Under the pieces are notes generated by a model. The model saw only the letters and a program-made list of their open reading frames with translations. It did not search any database and had not been told where the DNA came from. Positions 15,861 through 23,790 of a stretch of 64,000 nucleotides of DNA are shown here, piece by piece. Source of the stretch: Paracoccus sp. MBLB3053 (GTDB lineage: Bacteria; Pseudomonadota; Alphaproteobacteria; Rhodobacterales; Rhodobacteraceae); assembly GCF_031822435.1 (NCBI RefSeq), contig NZ_JAVQLW010000006.1, positions 50,071 to 114,070 on the forward strand. The letters are read 5' to 3'. The number at the start of each line of letters is the position of its first letter. Position 1 is the stretch's first letter. Both the position numbers and the translations under genes were made by a program.

Positions 15861-16493
15861 CTAGATCAGGTCTTCCTCGACCGCGCGCACCACGGCGGCG
15901 GTGACATTGCGGCATCCAAGTTTCTTCTGTGCGCTGGAGAGCCGCAGTTTCAGGGCCGAGACGCTAATGCTCAAGCTTTTGGCCGCTTCAGCGTGAGAAT
16001 GCCCCAACCGGATCTGGCGCAGACCCTCAATTTCCTTGTCGCTCAAGGTGACCATGTTCTGCGCATAGAGATGGGCGAGAAGATCAAGCTTGTTGGCGAG
16101 CAGGCTCAACTCGGCATCGCTATATTCGCAATCCGGACGGGCGACCGAGAGGCAGGAACGCCGCCGCCCGGTGACCGTCACAAAGGCCGCACCATAGCGT
16201 AGCCCGTATTTGCGGGCCGCTTCGAAGATGCCAAAATCATCGGGAATATTGGCCGCGATCTCGGACCATCTCGCGGCACTTTCCCTCGGCTGCCCGACGA
16301 TCCAGAGCGCAATCGGATCACGGCTGACGAAGATGTCCTGTTCCCATCGGGAGACCCAGGCCTCGGGGAATCGATTGATGGTGGTCACCGGTCTGCCGAG
16401 CTTGAAACCGAGACCGAGAAAAAAGCCGGAAGGTGCAAGATCTTCGAGCCCGGAGAGTAGCGCATCATGATCCGGAATGATGGTCTCGAGCAT
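15861..16493 (-). CDS. Orphan LuxR-type autoinducer-binding regulator
   Basis: A 210-residue LuxR-family quorum regulator. The N-terminal autoinducer-binding domain spans residues 12-150 and keeps the family pattern: Trp 46, Asp 59-Pro 60 and Trp 76; the usual ligand-contact Tyr is replaced by Trp 50. The C-terminal LuxR helix-turn-helix reads TLSDKEIEGLRQIRLGHSHAEAAKSLSIS near residues 150-185. The ATG at 16493 follows GAGGTG. No luxI synthase is in the window, so it is an orphan here. An IS1380 copy sits against its stop codon; the stop survives because of the CTAG duplication. It likely controls transfer genes, as TraR does in Agrobacterium. Confidence 0.88.
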   Translation of the reverse strand: MLETIIPDHDALLSGLEDLAPSGFFLGLGFKLGRPVTTINRFPEAWVSRWEQDIFVSRDPIALWIVGQPRESAARWSEIAANIPDDFGIFEAARKYGLRYGAAFVTVTGRRRSCLSVARPDCEYSDAELSLLANKLDLLAHLYAQNMVTLSDKEIEGLRQIRLGHSHAEAAKSLSISVSALKLRLSSAQKKLGCRNVTAAVVRAVEEDLI

Positions 16494-16545
16494 CGTTGCA
16501 CCTCGTCGTTTCTTGTTTTTCGACTGGCAAGATATAGCCAATTAG

Positions 16546-16563
16546 CCTGTCTAAAAAGACAGG
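16546..16563. promoter_or_regulatory. Candidate lux box (CTG-N10-CAG palindrome)
   Basis: A perfect inverted repeat, CCTGTCT-AAAA-AGACAGG, lies in the 134-base gap between the divergent luxR and the 77-residue gene. Its CTG-N10-CAG core is the established spacing of LuxR-type binding sites. Binding by the neighbouring LuxR protein is inferred. Confidence 0.6.
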
Positions 16564-16627
16564 TAGGTAGCCTCTTGCGCGCAATCGGCTATGTTCTGCC
16601 GAAACACGAATCTGAGCAGGAGACTTC

Positions 16628-16861
16628 ATGAAAATGCGCGGCCCAACTGGCGCCCTGAGCGAAAACCCCCTCCGCGCCTCGGCCAAGCTCGATGCCGGCA
16701 TGGTGCAAATGCTGTCCTTGATGCTTGATGATGGAAGTCAGCCGGTGACACTCGAATTGCGCGATTTCGGGATCTGGGCGGTGACCGAGGACGGTGTGCG
16801 CATGTTCATCGGCTCGATGGAGAAGCGACCGGAAGTGCCGGATATGCCGCGCCCGTCCTGA
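16628..16861 (+). CDS. Small hypothetical protein divergent from luxR
   Basis: A 77-residue soluble protein (MKMRGPTGALSENPLRASAKLDAGMVQMLSL, then DDGSQPVTLELRDFGIWAVTEDGVRMFIG). An AGGAG sequence precedes the ATG. It shares a promoter region with luxR, and a lux-box-like palindrome lies 65 bases before its start, so it may be the direct LuxR target or an antagonist such as the TraM-type proteins, though no similarity to TraM is evident. A small hairpin ending ATAAATTT (16907-16930) may terminate it. Confidence 0.5.
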   Translation: MKMRGPTGALSENPLRASAKLDAGMVQMLSLMLDDGSQPVTLELRDFGIWAVTEDGVRMFIGSMEKRPEVPDMPRPS

Positions 16862-16906
16862 GAAAACGACCTCCCGTCGCTCGTTCCATCCGGGCGAGAC
16901 GGCAGC

Positions 16907-16930
16907 ATGACTTCGCAAAGGAAGTCATAA
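16907..16930 (+). terminator. Weak hairpin after the small luxR-divergent gene
   Basis: An 8-base-pair stem (ATGACTTC with GAAGTCAT) and a 6-base loop are followed by an A/T-rich stretch. It lies 45 bases after the stop of the 77-residue gene. The tail is not a clean T-run, so the call is tentative. Confidence 0.35.
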
Positions 16931-17024
16931 ATTTACCCCCGAAACCAATCCGGGCCGGAGCTTGCTTCGGCCTTGGAAGACATCTGCCCAGCGTTTACAA
17001 AGCTCAGAGAGAAAAGCTCGGCGC

Positions 17025-17066
17025 GTGTTAAATTTGCATGTTGACCGAGATTTGCAAATTTGACAC
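17025..17066. promoter_or_regulatory. Long inverted repeat, core ATTTGCA-N14-TGCAAAT (copy 2)
   Basis: Arms 17025-17038 (GTGTTAAATTTGCA) and 17053-17066 match at 13 of 14 positions. The inner core and the 14-base spacer are the same as in the palindrome at 13892-13935. It lies just upstream of the first gene of the T4SS-side transcript and could be its operator. Confidence 0.55.
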
Positions 17067-17094
17067 GCTGGCATTCGGAAGGTGCTGCGTGGCC

Positions 17095-17490
17095 ATGCTA
17101 TGGAGACGCGGGCCGGTGATTGATCTGAGAAAAGAGCCCCCGAATGTGGTCACGGTCGACGGACTCAAGGAACTTCTGGAGGAAGGCTGGTTGCTCTGCA
17201 TCTATTGCCATGAGCTGCCGGAACTGCGCGGCCCGCATTACCATGGCATCTGGTATGTGCTGGCCATCGAGCCGAAAGAACGTTCGCGTTGGGCCGCCCT
17301 CATCACCCAGCGCACCAGGCGTGCCCGCCAATCCGCAGCCATTGGCAATGCACCGCAAGCCGATCTCGCCTTCCGAGAAATCCGTACCCTCAGCACCGTC
17401 TTCACCATGTGCAAGGATCTCGGCCATTCCATCCCGGCCGCGCCCATGGTTCCCGGCCAAGCGGTCATTATCGACAGCAAGGCCGAATAG
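17095..17490 (+). CDS. Hypothetical protein leading the T4SS operon
   Basis: A 131-residue soluble protein with an early hydrophobic/aromatic core ([23 protein letters not shown]) carrying a Cys-x2-Cys-type pair and several His, followed by a basic helical segment ([16 protein letters not shown]). The ATG at 17095 is preferred, but one 57 bases upstream inside the palindrome is also in frame. Its stop overlaps the open frame of the following transglycosylase, so the two are coupled. No family recognised. Confidence 0.55.
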   Translation: MLWRRGPVIDLRKEPPNVVTVDGLKELLEEGWLLCIYCHELPELRGPHYHGIWYVLAIEPKERSRWAALITQRTRRARQSAAIGNAPQADLAFREIRTLSTVFTMCKDLGHSIPAAPMVPGQAVIIDSKAE

Positions 17491-17521
17491 ACGCCCTGCC
17501 CTGCTTGCCGTTTTGCTGCCC

Positions 17522-18175
17522 ATGGTTTTCTTGGGCAGCCCCCTCGCCGCCAAGGCCGATATCATCCGCTTCGGCGCGGCGGCTATGACCGCTGAGAGCG
17601 GCAGCGCCTCCTCGGTCTTGCGCTATGATGCCTCCGGAAAACGCCTTCTGCCTAAAGCCGTGCAGCGTGCAGATGTTTCAGCCGATGCCGACGAGGATCT
17701 GATCCGCGCCTTCTTGCGCGACACGACCGCTGCCTCTCATTCGCGTTCGGCCGGCATCATGCCCGGGATCGACCGGGTGGCTTCGCGCTACCAGCATCAT
17801 CCGGCTCTGCGCGCGGCCGAGTTGTCACCGCAAGAATGGCATGCGCTGTTTCGGGCGATGATCTGGCAGGAATCGCGGTTCAACCCGAAGGCACGCAGCC
17901 CGAAAGGCGCGCTTGGCCTGACGCAATTGATGCCTGGCACCGCATCACAGCTCGGGGTCGATGCCTCGGATCCGATGCAAAATCTCGATGGCGGGGCGCG
18001 CTATCTGCTGACGCAGCTTCAGGCCTTCCGCAGCCCGATGCTGGCGCTCGCCGCCTATAATGCCGGTCCCAAGGCCGTGCAAAAATATGGCGGCGTGCCG
18101 CCTTTTCCCGAGACCCGTGATTACGTGATCCGGGTGCTCTCCGAACAAGACCTCCTCCTCCGCAAGACCCAGTAG
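17522..18175 (+). CDS. virB1: VirB1-like lytic transglycosylase
   Basis: A periplasmic lytic murein transglycosylase that locally opens peptidoglycan for the secretion channel. The SLT core is evident: [20 protein letters not shown] with the catalytic Glu, [11 protein letters not shown], and [20 protein letters not shown]. The N-terminus is hydrophobic and ends LAAKA, a signal peptide. The true start is unclear: the frame is open upstream and overlaps the previous gene, and no ATG with a good ribosome site gives a full signal peptide, so a TTG or a coupled start near 17480-17515 is possible. It heads the virB genes as in Agrobacterium. Confidence 0.8.
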   Translation: MVFLGSPLAAKADIIRFGAAAMTAESGSASSVLRYDASGKRLLPKAVQRADVSADADEDLIRAFLRDTTAASHSRSAGIMPGIDRVASRYQHHPALRAAELSPQEWHALFRAMIWQESRFNPKARSPKGALGLTQLMPGTASQLGVDASDPMQNLDGGARYLLTQLQAFRSPMLALAAYNAGPKAVQKYGGVPPFPETRDYVIRVLSEQDLLLRKTQ

Positions 18176-18188
18176 AAGGATCCTTCCC

Positions 18189-18512
18189 ATGCTCCCGAAC
18201 CTTGCTCTCCGGCGCTTTCGCCGGGCGATCCCGCTTGCCCTGTCGCTGCCGCTTATCGGCCTTGCCTCGCAGGTGATGGCCCAGGCCAATCAGGGCATCG
18301 ATTTCACCAAGGCCAATACCTTGGGCAACAGTTGGACGACCTGGATCATGGGCAATCCGGTGACCTGGTTCTTCTCCACCGCCTTCGTCATCGTCGGCAT
18401 CATGGCAGCGCTCAATCGCGCGCCCTGGGCCTGGCTGCTCTACGTCGTCATCGGCGCCCTCATTGCCATGCCGGCTTCGACGCTGGTCAGCAATCTCAAC
18501 AGCTTCCTCTGA
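18189..18512 (+). CDS. virB2: VirB2-like conjugative pilin
   Basis: A 107-residue major pilin precursor of the VirB2/TrbC type. A long signal peptide (RRAIPLALSLPLIGLASQVMA) is followed by a short mature region with two hydrophobic helices (VTWFFSTAFVIVGIMAAL and WAWLLYVVIGALIAM), the typical hairpin pilin layout. Size and position between VirB1- and VirB3-like genes fit. GGAT/AAGGAT precedes the ATG. Polymerises into the T pilus after processing. Confidence 0.85.
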   Translation: MLPNLALRRFRRAIPLALSLPLIGLASQVMAQANQGIDFTKANTLGNSWTTWIMGNPVTWFFSTAFVIVGIMAALNRAPWAWLLYVVIGALIAMPASTLVSNLNSFL

Positions 18513-18515
18513 GCC

Positions 18516-18803
18516 ATGGAACGCACCCCGGTCATTCTCGGGCTGACGCGTCAGGCCAAGCTCTGGGGCCTACCGATGCCCTATATGCTGGCGGTGGCGT
18601 CGCTCACCGTGCTGCCCTTCATGTGGAGCTCGCAGCACCTGATCCTGTCGCTGACCTTTCTCGCCCTCGGGCCTGTCTGGTACGGGCTGGCCCGCATTGC
18701 CGCCGCCGCCAACCCGAATGGCGCCCGGGTGCTGCGCGTCATCTTGCAAAAGACCCCGCCGACGCTGAACCGCTCGCGCAGGAAAGGCCGACGCTATGGC
18801 TAG
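18516..18803 (+). CDS. virB3: VirB3-like inner-membrane T4SS protein
   Basis: A 95-residue inner-membrane protein. Two adjacent hydrophobic segments (MPYMLAVASLTVLPFMW and LILSLTFLALGPVWYGLA) after a short N-terminus (ERTPVILGLTRQAKLWGLP) are the VirB3 pattern. It starts three bases after the pilin gene and overlaps virB4 by eight bases, so translation is coupled. VirB3 assists VirB4 in pilus assembly. Confidence 0.88.
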   Translation: MERTPVILGLTRQAKLWGLPMPYMLAVASLTVLPFMWSSQHLILSLTFLALGPVWYGLARIAAAANPNGARVLRVILQKTPPTLNRSRRKGRRYG

Positions 18804-21150
18804 CCTTGCCACGATTGGACGCAATCCGGCGGCGCAGGCCCTCCTGCCGAAGGATCCCGGCCTCTTCACCCACCTGCCCTATCTCATCGAACTCGACGAC
18901 GAAATCACCCGCACGCGTCAGAACGGGCTGATGATCTCGCTCGAGATTGCCGGGCTCGACGGCATGACCGCCGCACCGCAGGACATTCACGAGTTGCGTC
19001 GCGCCCTGGCCGGAATGATCGACGGCCTCGATGAGCGCTTCAGCTTCTATATCCATCGCCTGCATCGCCGCGCCGATCTCGGGCTCACCCCTATCCATGG
19101 CGAGAGTTTTGCGGGCGATCTCGATCGCGCCTGGCGCAAACATCTCGCGGCGCAAGACCTGCATGATTTCGTCGTCGTCCTGACCGTGGTCTCCTCGCTG
19201 CCCGCACCGCTGCGCGTGCCGCTCTTTGGCAAGGCAGCAGCGAAGCTTCTGGAAACCGATACCGAGGCACGGCTGCATGATCTGCGCGAATTGGTCGAGG
19301 TGCTGGAAACTGGCTTGCCGCATGTCACCACCCGGCGGTTGAAGATCAGCGATGGCAGCCTGATCGGTTTTTACACCGCGATCAGCACCGGGCTTCTCGC
19401 CCCGGCTTGGCGCGGTCAGATGAGCCTGATTGCCGAAGATGCCGTACCCTCGGCCGCGACCTTCTATCCGAACGAGATCCTGTTCGACGAAGGCATAGGC
19501 CCACCTCGCTATGCCGCAGTTCTCGCGGTGAAGCGCTATAGTCAGGAGACCTGGCCCGGCATGCTCGATGCGCTCGACGCGTCCTTGGGTACCGTGATCT
19601 GCCACAGTTTCACCCCGATCGCCGCGGAAAAAATCGCCGGGCGCGTACGGCTCCGCGTCGAGCAGATGCGCGCCGCCGATGATCTCGCGACCACCATCCA
19701 ACAACAGCTGATCGAGACCGCCGATGAGGTCGAAAGCGGCGGCAAGAGCGTGGGCCTGCATCAACTCACCATCACCGTCTTCGCAGAGAGCCGCGAAGCG
19801 CTCGATCAGCGTATCTCAAAGATCAAGGGCATGGCTGAACGCGCCCGAGTCAAGCTCACCCGCTGCACCCATAGTCTCGAGGCCAGTTTCTTTGCCAGCC
19901 ATCCCGGCAATATGGATTACCAATGCTGGGGCATGACGGTCGCCACCACGACTTTCGCCGACATGGCCTCGCTGCATATGAGCGATGCCGGTAGTTCCGC
20001 CGAGGCGCTGCATTGGCGCACGCCGATCACCGTGTTTCAGAGTGCTTCCGGGGCGCCGCATCGGTTCAGCTTCCAGGGGCCGGGCCGCCCGGAATCCGAG
20101 CCACCGCTGGGTCATACTCTGGTGCTCGGGCCCTCGGATTCAGGCAAGACCACCACGGTCGCCTTTCTTGCTGCCCAGGCGCTGCGGGTGCGACCCCGCA
20201 TCATCATCTTCGACAAGGATGAGGGGCTCAAAAGCCTCGTCGCAGCTTTGGGCGGTTCTTACGCCCGGATCCGGGCCGGACAACCGACCGGGCTCAATCC
20301 GCTCCTGACCGAGACCGGATCCCGCGGCGAGGCCTGGCTGATGGATTGGATCTCGGCATTAATCGAGCGTCGCGGCACGCTGTCGCCAATCCAATCTGCG
20401 GCGCTCAAATCCGCAATCCGCCGGATTGCCGCAGCACCCAAAGATCTGCGTAGTTTTGCCCATTTCGAGAGCCTGGTCGGTGATGTTCAGGACGGGCGCG
20501 AACTCGCCATGCGGGTCGCGGAATGGGGACCGGAGGGGCGCTATAATTGGGTCTTCGGAGCAGCAGATCAGCCGGTGGTCGATTTCCGCCGCAGCAATGT
20601 CGTCGGCCTCGACATGTCCGAGATCCTCGAGCATGCCACCGAGCGCACGGCGATCCTAAGCTATATCTTCCGCCGGCTCGAGCTGATGTTCGAGGACCGA
20701 GTGCCGACGCTTCTGATCATCGACGAAGCCCATGCCGCGCTCGACGATGCCTTCTTCGCCGCCCGCATGCCGAAATGGGCAGTCACCATGCGCAAGCTCG
20801 CGGTGACCATGGTGTTGATGACGCAGTTTCCGAGCCAGATCGAGGCGAGCAAGGCCAAGACCATTCTCGAGGGCCTGCCGCATCGGCTGATCTTTCCGAA
20901 TGGCCAGGCACTCGAGAGCCAATATGCCGGGCTCAATCTGACGGAAAACCAGCTCGGCTTCGTGCTCGAAGGCCAATACGGGCCGCGCCGCGCGCTGTGG
21001 AATGGCCCGACCGGATCAACGCTGCTTGATGTCGACCTCTCGCCGCTGGGCCCGCTCTTGACCGCCTTAAGCGGCGGCAAATCAGCCTTGCGCGCCTATG
21101 GCGAGGGTTTCGAGACCCGGCCGTTTTTCTGGAGGATGGATCATGGTTAG
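18796..21150 (+). CDS. virB4: VirB4 ATPase
   Basis: A 784-residue cytoplasmic ATPase that drives pilus biogenesis and substrate transfer. Walker A is LGPSDSGKTTT at about residues 445-455 and Walker B is LLIIDEAHA at about 638-646. An N-terminal CagE/TrbE/VirB domain precedes them. Length is normal for the family. The start overlaps virB3 and the 3' end overlaps the small lipoprotein gene (its ATG lies eight bases before this stop codon ends), showing a tightly packed operon. Confidence 0.93.
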   Translation: MASLATIGRNPAAQALLPKDPGLFTHLPYLIELDDEITRTRQNGLMISLEIAGLDGMTAAPQDIHELRRALAGMIDGLDERFSFYIHRLHRRADLGLTPIHGESFAGDLDRAWRKHLAAQDLHDFVVVLTVVSSLPAPLRVPLFGKAAAKLLETDTEARLHDLRELVEVLETGLPHVTTRRLKISDGSLIGFYTAISTGLLAPAWRGQMSLIAEDAVPSAATFYPNEILFDEGIGPPRYAAVLAVKRYSQETWPGMLDALDASLGTVICHSFTPIAAEKIAGRVRLRVEQMRAADDLATTIQQQLIETADEVESGGKSVGLHQLTITVFAESREALDQRISKIKGMAERARVKLTRCTHSLEASFFASHPGNMDYQCWGMTVATTTFADMASLHMSDAGSSAEALHWRTPITVFQSASGAPHRFSFQGPGRPESEPPLGHTLVLGPSDSGKTTTVAFLAAQALRVRPRIIIFDKDEGLKSLVAALGGSYARIRAGQPTGLNPLLTETGSRGEAWLMDWISALIERRGTLSPIQSAALKSAIRRIAAAPKDLRSFAHFESLVGDVQDGRELAMRVAEWGPEGRYNWVFGAADQPVVDFRRSNVVGLDMSEILEHATERTAILSYIFRRLELMFEDRVPTLLIIDEAHAALDDAFFAARMPKWAVTMRKLAVTMVLMTQFPSQIEASKAKTILEGLPHRLIFPNGQALESQYAGLNLTENQLGFVLEGQYGPRRALWNGPTGSTLLDVDLSPLGPLLTALSGGKSALRAYGEGFETRPFFWRMDHG

Positions 21151-21295
21151 AGCGTTTTTGCTTGGGACGCTGCTCTTTGGCCTTGCCGGCTGCGCCGGCG
21201 AGACACCGATCCGCAAGACAAATTGCTGGTCCGGCATGACGCTGCTCGAACAGGCCGGTGGTGATTGCGAGTTCCGCGATGTGCCGGAGGTTTAG
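21143..21295 (+). CDS. Small lipoprotein, VirB7-like candidate
   Basis: A 50-residue lipoprotein. The lipobox LAGC at residues 14-17 follows a hydrophobic signal ([17 protein letters not shown]). The mature part is only about 34 residues and contains two Cys (NCWSG and GDCEF), which could form disulfides. VirB7 proteins are of this size and anchor VirB9 at the outer membrane; its position after virB4 rather than after virB6 is unusual. An entry-exclusion lipoprotein is the alternative. It overlaps virB4 in ATGGTTAG. Confidence 0.65.
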   Translation: MVRAFLLGTLLFGLAGCAGETPIRKTNCWSGMTLLEQAGGDCEFRDVPEV

Positions 21296-21299
21296 ATCC

Positions 21300-22424
21300 A
21301 TGGCACTTGCACTTTCTCTCGCCACCCTGCCCTTCACGCCCCTTGCCCATGCTGCTGGTGTGCCAGCGGTCGATCTCAAGCAGATCGCTGAATGGCTGAT
21401 GCAAAAACAGCAGGATCTGGCGCAGCGCGCCGCCGAGGCCCAGGAAAACTCCCGGCGCGCCGCGATTTTGAAGGAGCAGGATGCCCAACTCGCCGCACTT
21501 GATGAGACCCTGCGCCTGCTGACTGGCACCAGCGCCTTCATCCCGGATTTGGAAGGGGGTGACGATATAGGCGGCTCCGGCTTCGCGGCCGATGCGGTCT
21601 ATGCCATCGAGGATGACAATCCCTATGCCGAGCGGCTGTTCGGCGATGCGCCCGCCACCATCGAGGGCATGATTGCCGAGACCGCGATGCGCTATGGAGG
21701 TCATCCGACGCTGGCCAAGGCGGGGATCAATGCGGTGGAGTTTCGCTGCTGGTTTCAGGGGCTTGTGAAGCAGGAATCGAATTTCAACATAGGCGCGAAA
21801 AGCCCGAAAGCCGCTTTTGGCCTCACCCAGATCATCCCGGGCACCGCGCAAGGCTTGGGCATCTATCCCGCCTATTACGACGATCCGCGGCTGCAGCTCG
21901 ATGGCGGCGCGCGCTACCTGCTGCAGCAATTAAGCAAGTTCGGCTCGATGGAGCTGGCGCTCGCCGCCTATAATGCCGGTCCCGGTGCCGTCCAGAAATA
22001 TAATGGCATCCCGCCTTATACCGAGACGCAGAATTACGTCCGCCGCATCAGGGCGCATTACCAGCTTTATGCGGGAAGGATCAGCGGCGCCGACGATCTC
22101 GGCTCCCTCGATCCCAAAGACATGGTGATCGCCGAGAGCTCGAATATCGCCGATGCCGGGCTGCATTACGCCAGCCATTCGATGACGAGCATGCAGGCCG
22201 CGGCGGTCAGGCTCCGGAGCATCATCGCGCGGATCGGTGCCACCGCTTCGGTCAAGGAGGCGATGGATCTCAACACCTATGCCCGGGCCGAAGTCACGCG
22301 GATGGCCGCGATCCTGACCCGGCTGCAGGCGACGCAGCGCAAGGTGGAGGCGGCGCGCTATGCCCTGCTTTTGCAGGCTTACGCCGAGGACGAGAGCTAT
22401 CTGCAAGTGAGGTTGGAACGATGA
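21300..22424 (+). CDS. Chimeric lytic transglycosylase with VirB5-like flanks
   Basis: A 374-residue exported protein. Residues 1-20 form a signal peptide ([19 protein letters not shown]). Residues 25-75 form a coiled, VirB5-like helix ([20 protein letters not shown] and on). Residues about 150-245 are an SLT transglycosylase core with the catalytic Glu in [20 protein letters not shown] and the motif [20 protein letters not shown]. The last 95 residues return to a VirB5-type helical end with [15 protein letters not shown], closely like [15 protein letters not shown] in the next gene. It thus looks like a VirB5-type subunit with a muramidase domain inserted. It is a second transglycosylase in the operon. 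Confidence 0.8.
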   Translation: MALALSLATLPFTPLAHAAGVPAVDLKQIAEWLMQKQQDLAQRAAEAQENSRRAAILKEQDAQLAALDETLRLLTGTSAFIPDLEGGDDIGGSGFAADAVYAIEDDNPYAERLFGDAPATIEGMIAETAMRYGGHPTLAKAGINAVEFRCWFQGLVKQESNFNIGAKSPKAAFGLTQIIPGTAQGLGIYPAYYDDPRLQLDGGARYLLQQLSKFGSMELALAAYNAGPGAVQKYNGIPPYTETQNYVRRIRAHYQLYAGRISGADDLGSLDPKDMVIAESSNIADAGLHYASHSMTSMQAAAVRLRSIIARIGATASVKEAMDLNTYARAEVTRMAAILTRLQATQRKVEAARYALLLQAYAEDESYLQVRLER

Positions 22425-23215
22425 GCTTTGGCAAAGCAATGCGGCGTGCCCTGGCCGTGGGGGCACTTGTCCTCATCCCGGTCGCGATGTCCGCCCAAGG
22501 CGTGCCGACGATCGATGTTACCAGCATTGCCCGACTGCAGGAGATGATCTCCGAGGCCAAGCTGCAGTTGAAGGAACAGGTCGCACAGAATGTGAAGCTC
22601 GACGCCCAGACCCTGAAGCTGATCGAACAGATCCAGCTCCTGCACAGTCAGATCGCGGCGCTGAAAGATGGTCTCACGCTGGCCGATCTCGGCTTTGACA
22701 AGGAGAGTTTCCTTAGAGAGATCATGCCCGGCTTCAGCGATTTGACCGCCTCGCTCGATGCCGCGAAATCCGGCGATTGGGCCTCTGTCCTCGCGGAGGG
22801 TGGCACGCTGAGCGGCGGCACGGTTTCCTCCCATGTCGATAAGGCCTTCGCCTCGGCTGGCCTTGAACGCGCCCGGGTCGATCAGCTCGCCAAAAGCGAG
22901 GAGGCGCCGAAAGCACGTATCGGGATTGCGGCCAATGTGAATGCCTTCATGTCGGTGGCGGCGGAATCCTCCTCGCAAGGCGCGCGCGACAGCCTGACCC
23001 GGATCGACGGGCTGGTTGGCAAGATAGAGGGCACGGAAAATCTCAAACAGGCCATCGATCTCAATACCCGCGTCACCGCTGAGCTCGGCATCGCGCTCGC
23101 CAATGTCTGGGCCATGCAGGCGGTGCAGACCGTGGGCATGGGTGAGGCCGGCATCATGGATGCCGCCACCGCCGCCGATGAAGAAAAATACCTGAGCATC
23201 AAACTGGAGGAATGA
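22421..23215 (+). CDS. virB5: VirB5-like minor pilin
   Basis: A 264-residue exported helical protein. After a signal peptide ([20 protein letters not shown], preceded by five residues) comes the VirB5/TrbJ pattern: long helices with [19 protein letters not shown] and, near the end, [20 protein letters not shown] and [12 protein letters not shown]. VirB5 sits at the pilus tip and aids recipient contact. Its start overlaps the stop of the preceding chimeric transglycosylase by four bases (ATGA), and its stop overlaps the next gene. It shares N- and C-terminal features with that upstream neighbour, suggesting tandem duplication. Confidence 0.82.
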   Translation: MSFGKAMRRALAVGALVLIPVAMSAQGVPTIDVTSIARLQEMISEAKLQLKEQVAQNVKLDAQTLKLIEQIQLLHSQIAALKDGLTLADLGFDKESFLREIMPGFSDLTASLDAAKSGDWASVLAEGGTLSGGTVSSHVDKAFASAGLERARVDQLAKSEEAPKARIGIAANVNAFMSVAAESSSQGARDSLTRIDGLVGKIEGTENLKQAIDLNTRVTAELGIALANVWAMQAVQTVGMGEAGIMDAATAADEEKYLSIKLEE

Positions 23216-23790
23216 GCATGGCCCGTCGCATCGTGATCGGGGGCGCTGTCCTCGCTTTGACCCTCGCCGCCGTCATTTCCCTTCCCGTGTGGCAGGCGCA
23301 GGGACAAGATCCGGCGCAGCAGCAGGGGTCGACCACCGAAAACCCCTTCGCCGCGCTGGATCACCTGGCGGATGAGGCGACGCCGAATTTTGGGGCCAGT
23401 GATCAGGCGGCGGGGCGTGATCAGGACTTTCTGCGGCTATCGCCGAAATCAGAGACACAGGATGTCCCGAAGGCACTGACCGAAAACCTGCCGTACAGTA
23501 GCTGCGACAAACTCCCTGTGGTAGAATCTGCCGCCTTCAAAGCGGCTTCGCCCGATGCCTATGCCCGGCGCATGTTCTACGTCTACGCCCAGATGCGGCG
23601 GGTTCTCGACACCGGCGATTGCACCTGCAAAGGGAAAACTGCGCCTTTCGCAGCCGTGGAGGCAATCGAGGCAGAGCTGCAATCCACTGAGGGTGTTGAC
23701 TGGAACCGGCACGCCGCCGGTCGGGACTATATCAGCCGGGCTCGCAAGCTCCGTGCGGATGTCGAAGCAATGTGTGGCGGGACCTTCTGA
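23212..23790 (+). CDS. Conserved exported or anchored protein in T4SS operon, function unknown
   Basis: A 192-residue protein with an N-terminal hydrophobic segment (RRIVIGGAVLALTLAAVISLPVWQ) acting as signal or anchor, a low-complexity stretch to residue 85, and a compact C-terminal half with five Cys (SSCDKL, DCTCKG, MCGG) suited to disulfides in the periplasm. It overlaps virB5 (ATGA) and virB6 (TGATG). I do not recognise the family. Position between B5 and B6 and the cysteines suggest an accessory core or pilus protein rather than cargo. Met at residue 3 is an alternative start. Confidence 0.7.
   Translation: MSMARRIVIGGAVLALTLAAVISLPVWQAQGQDPAQQQGSTTENPFAALDHLADEATPNFGASDQAAGRDQDFLRLSPKSETQDVPKALTENLPYSSCDKLPVVESAAFKAASPDAYARRMFYVYAQMRRVLDTGDCTCKGKTAPFAAVEAIEAELQSTEGVDWNRHAAGRDYISRARKLRADVEAMCGGTF

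Noticed and set aside
18739..19764. Minus-strand frame opposite virB4
   Set aside because: Shadow within a well-recognised ATPase gene.
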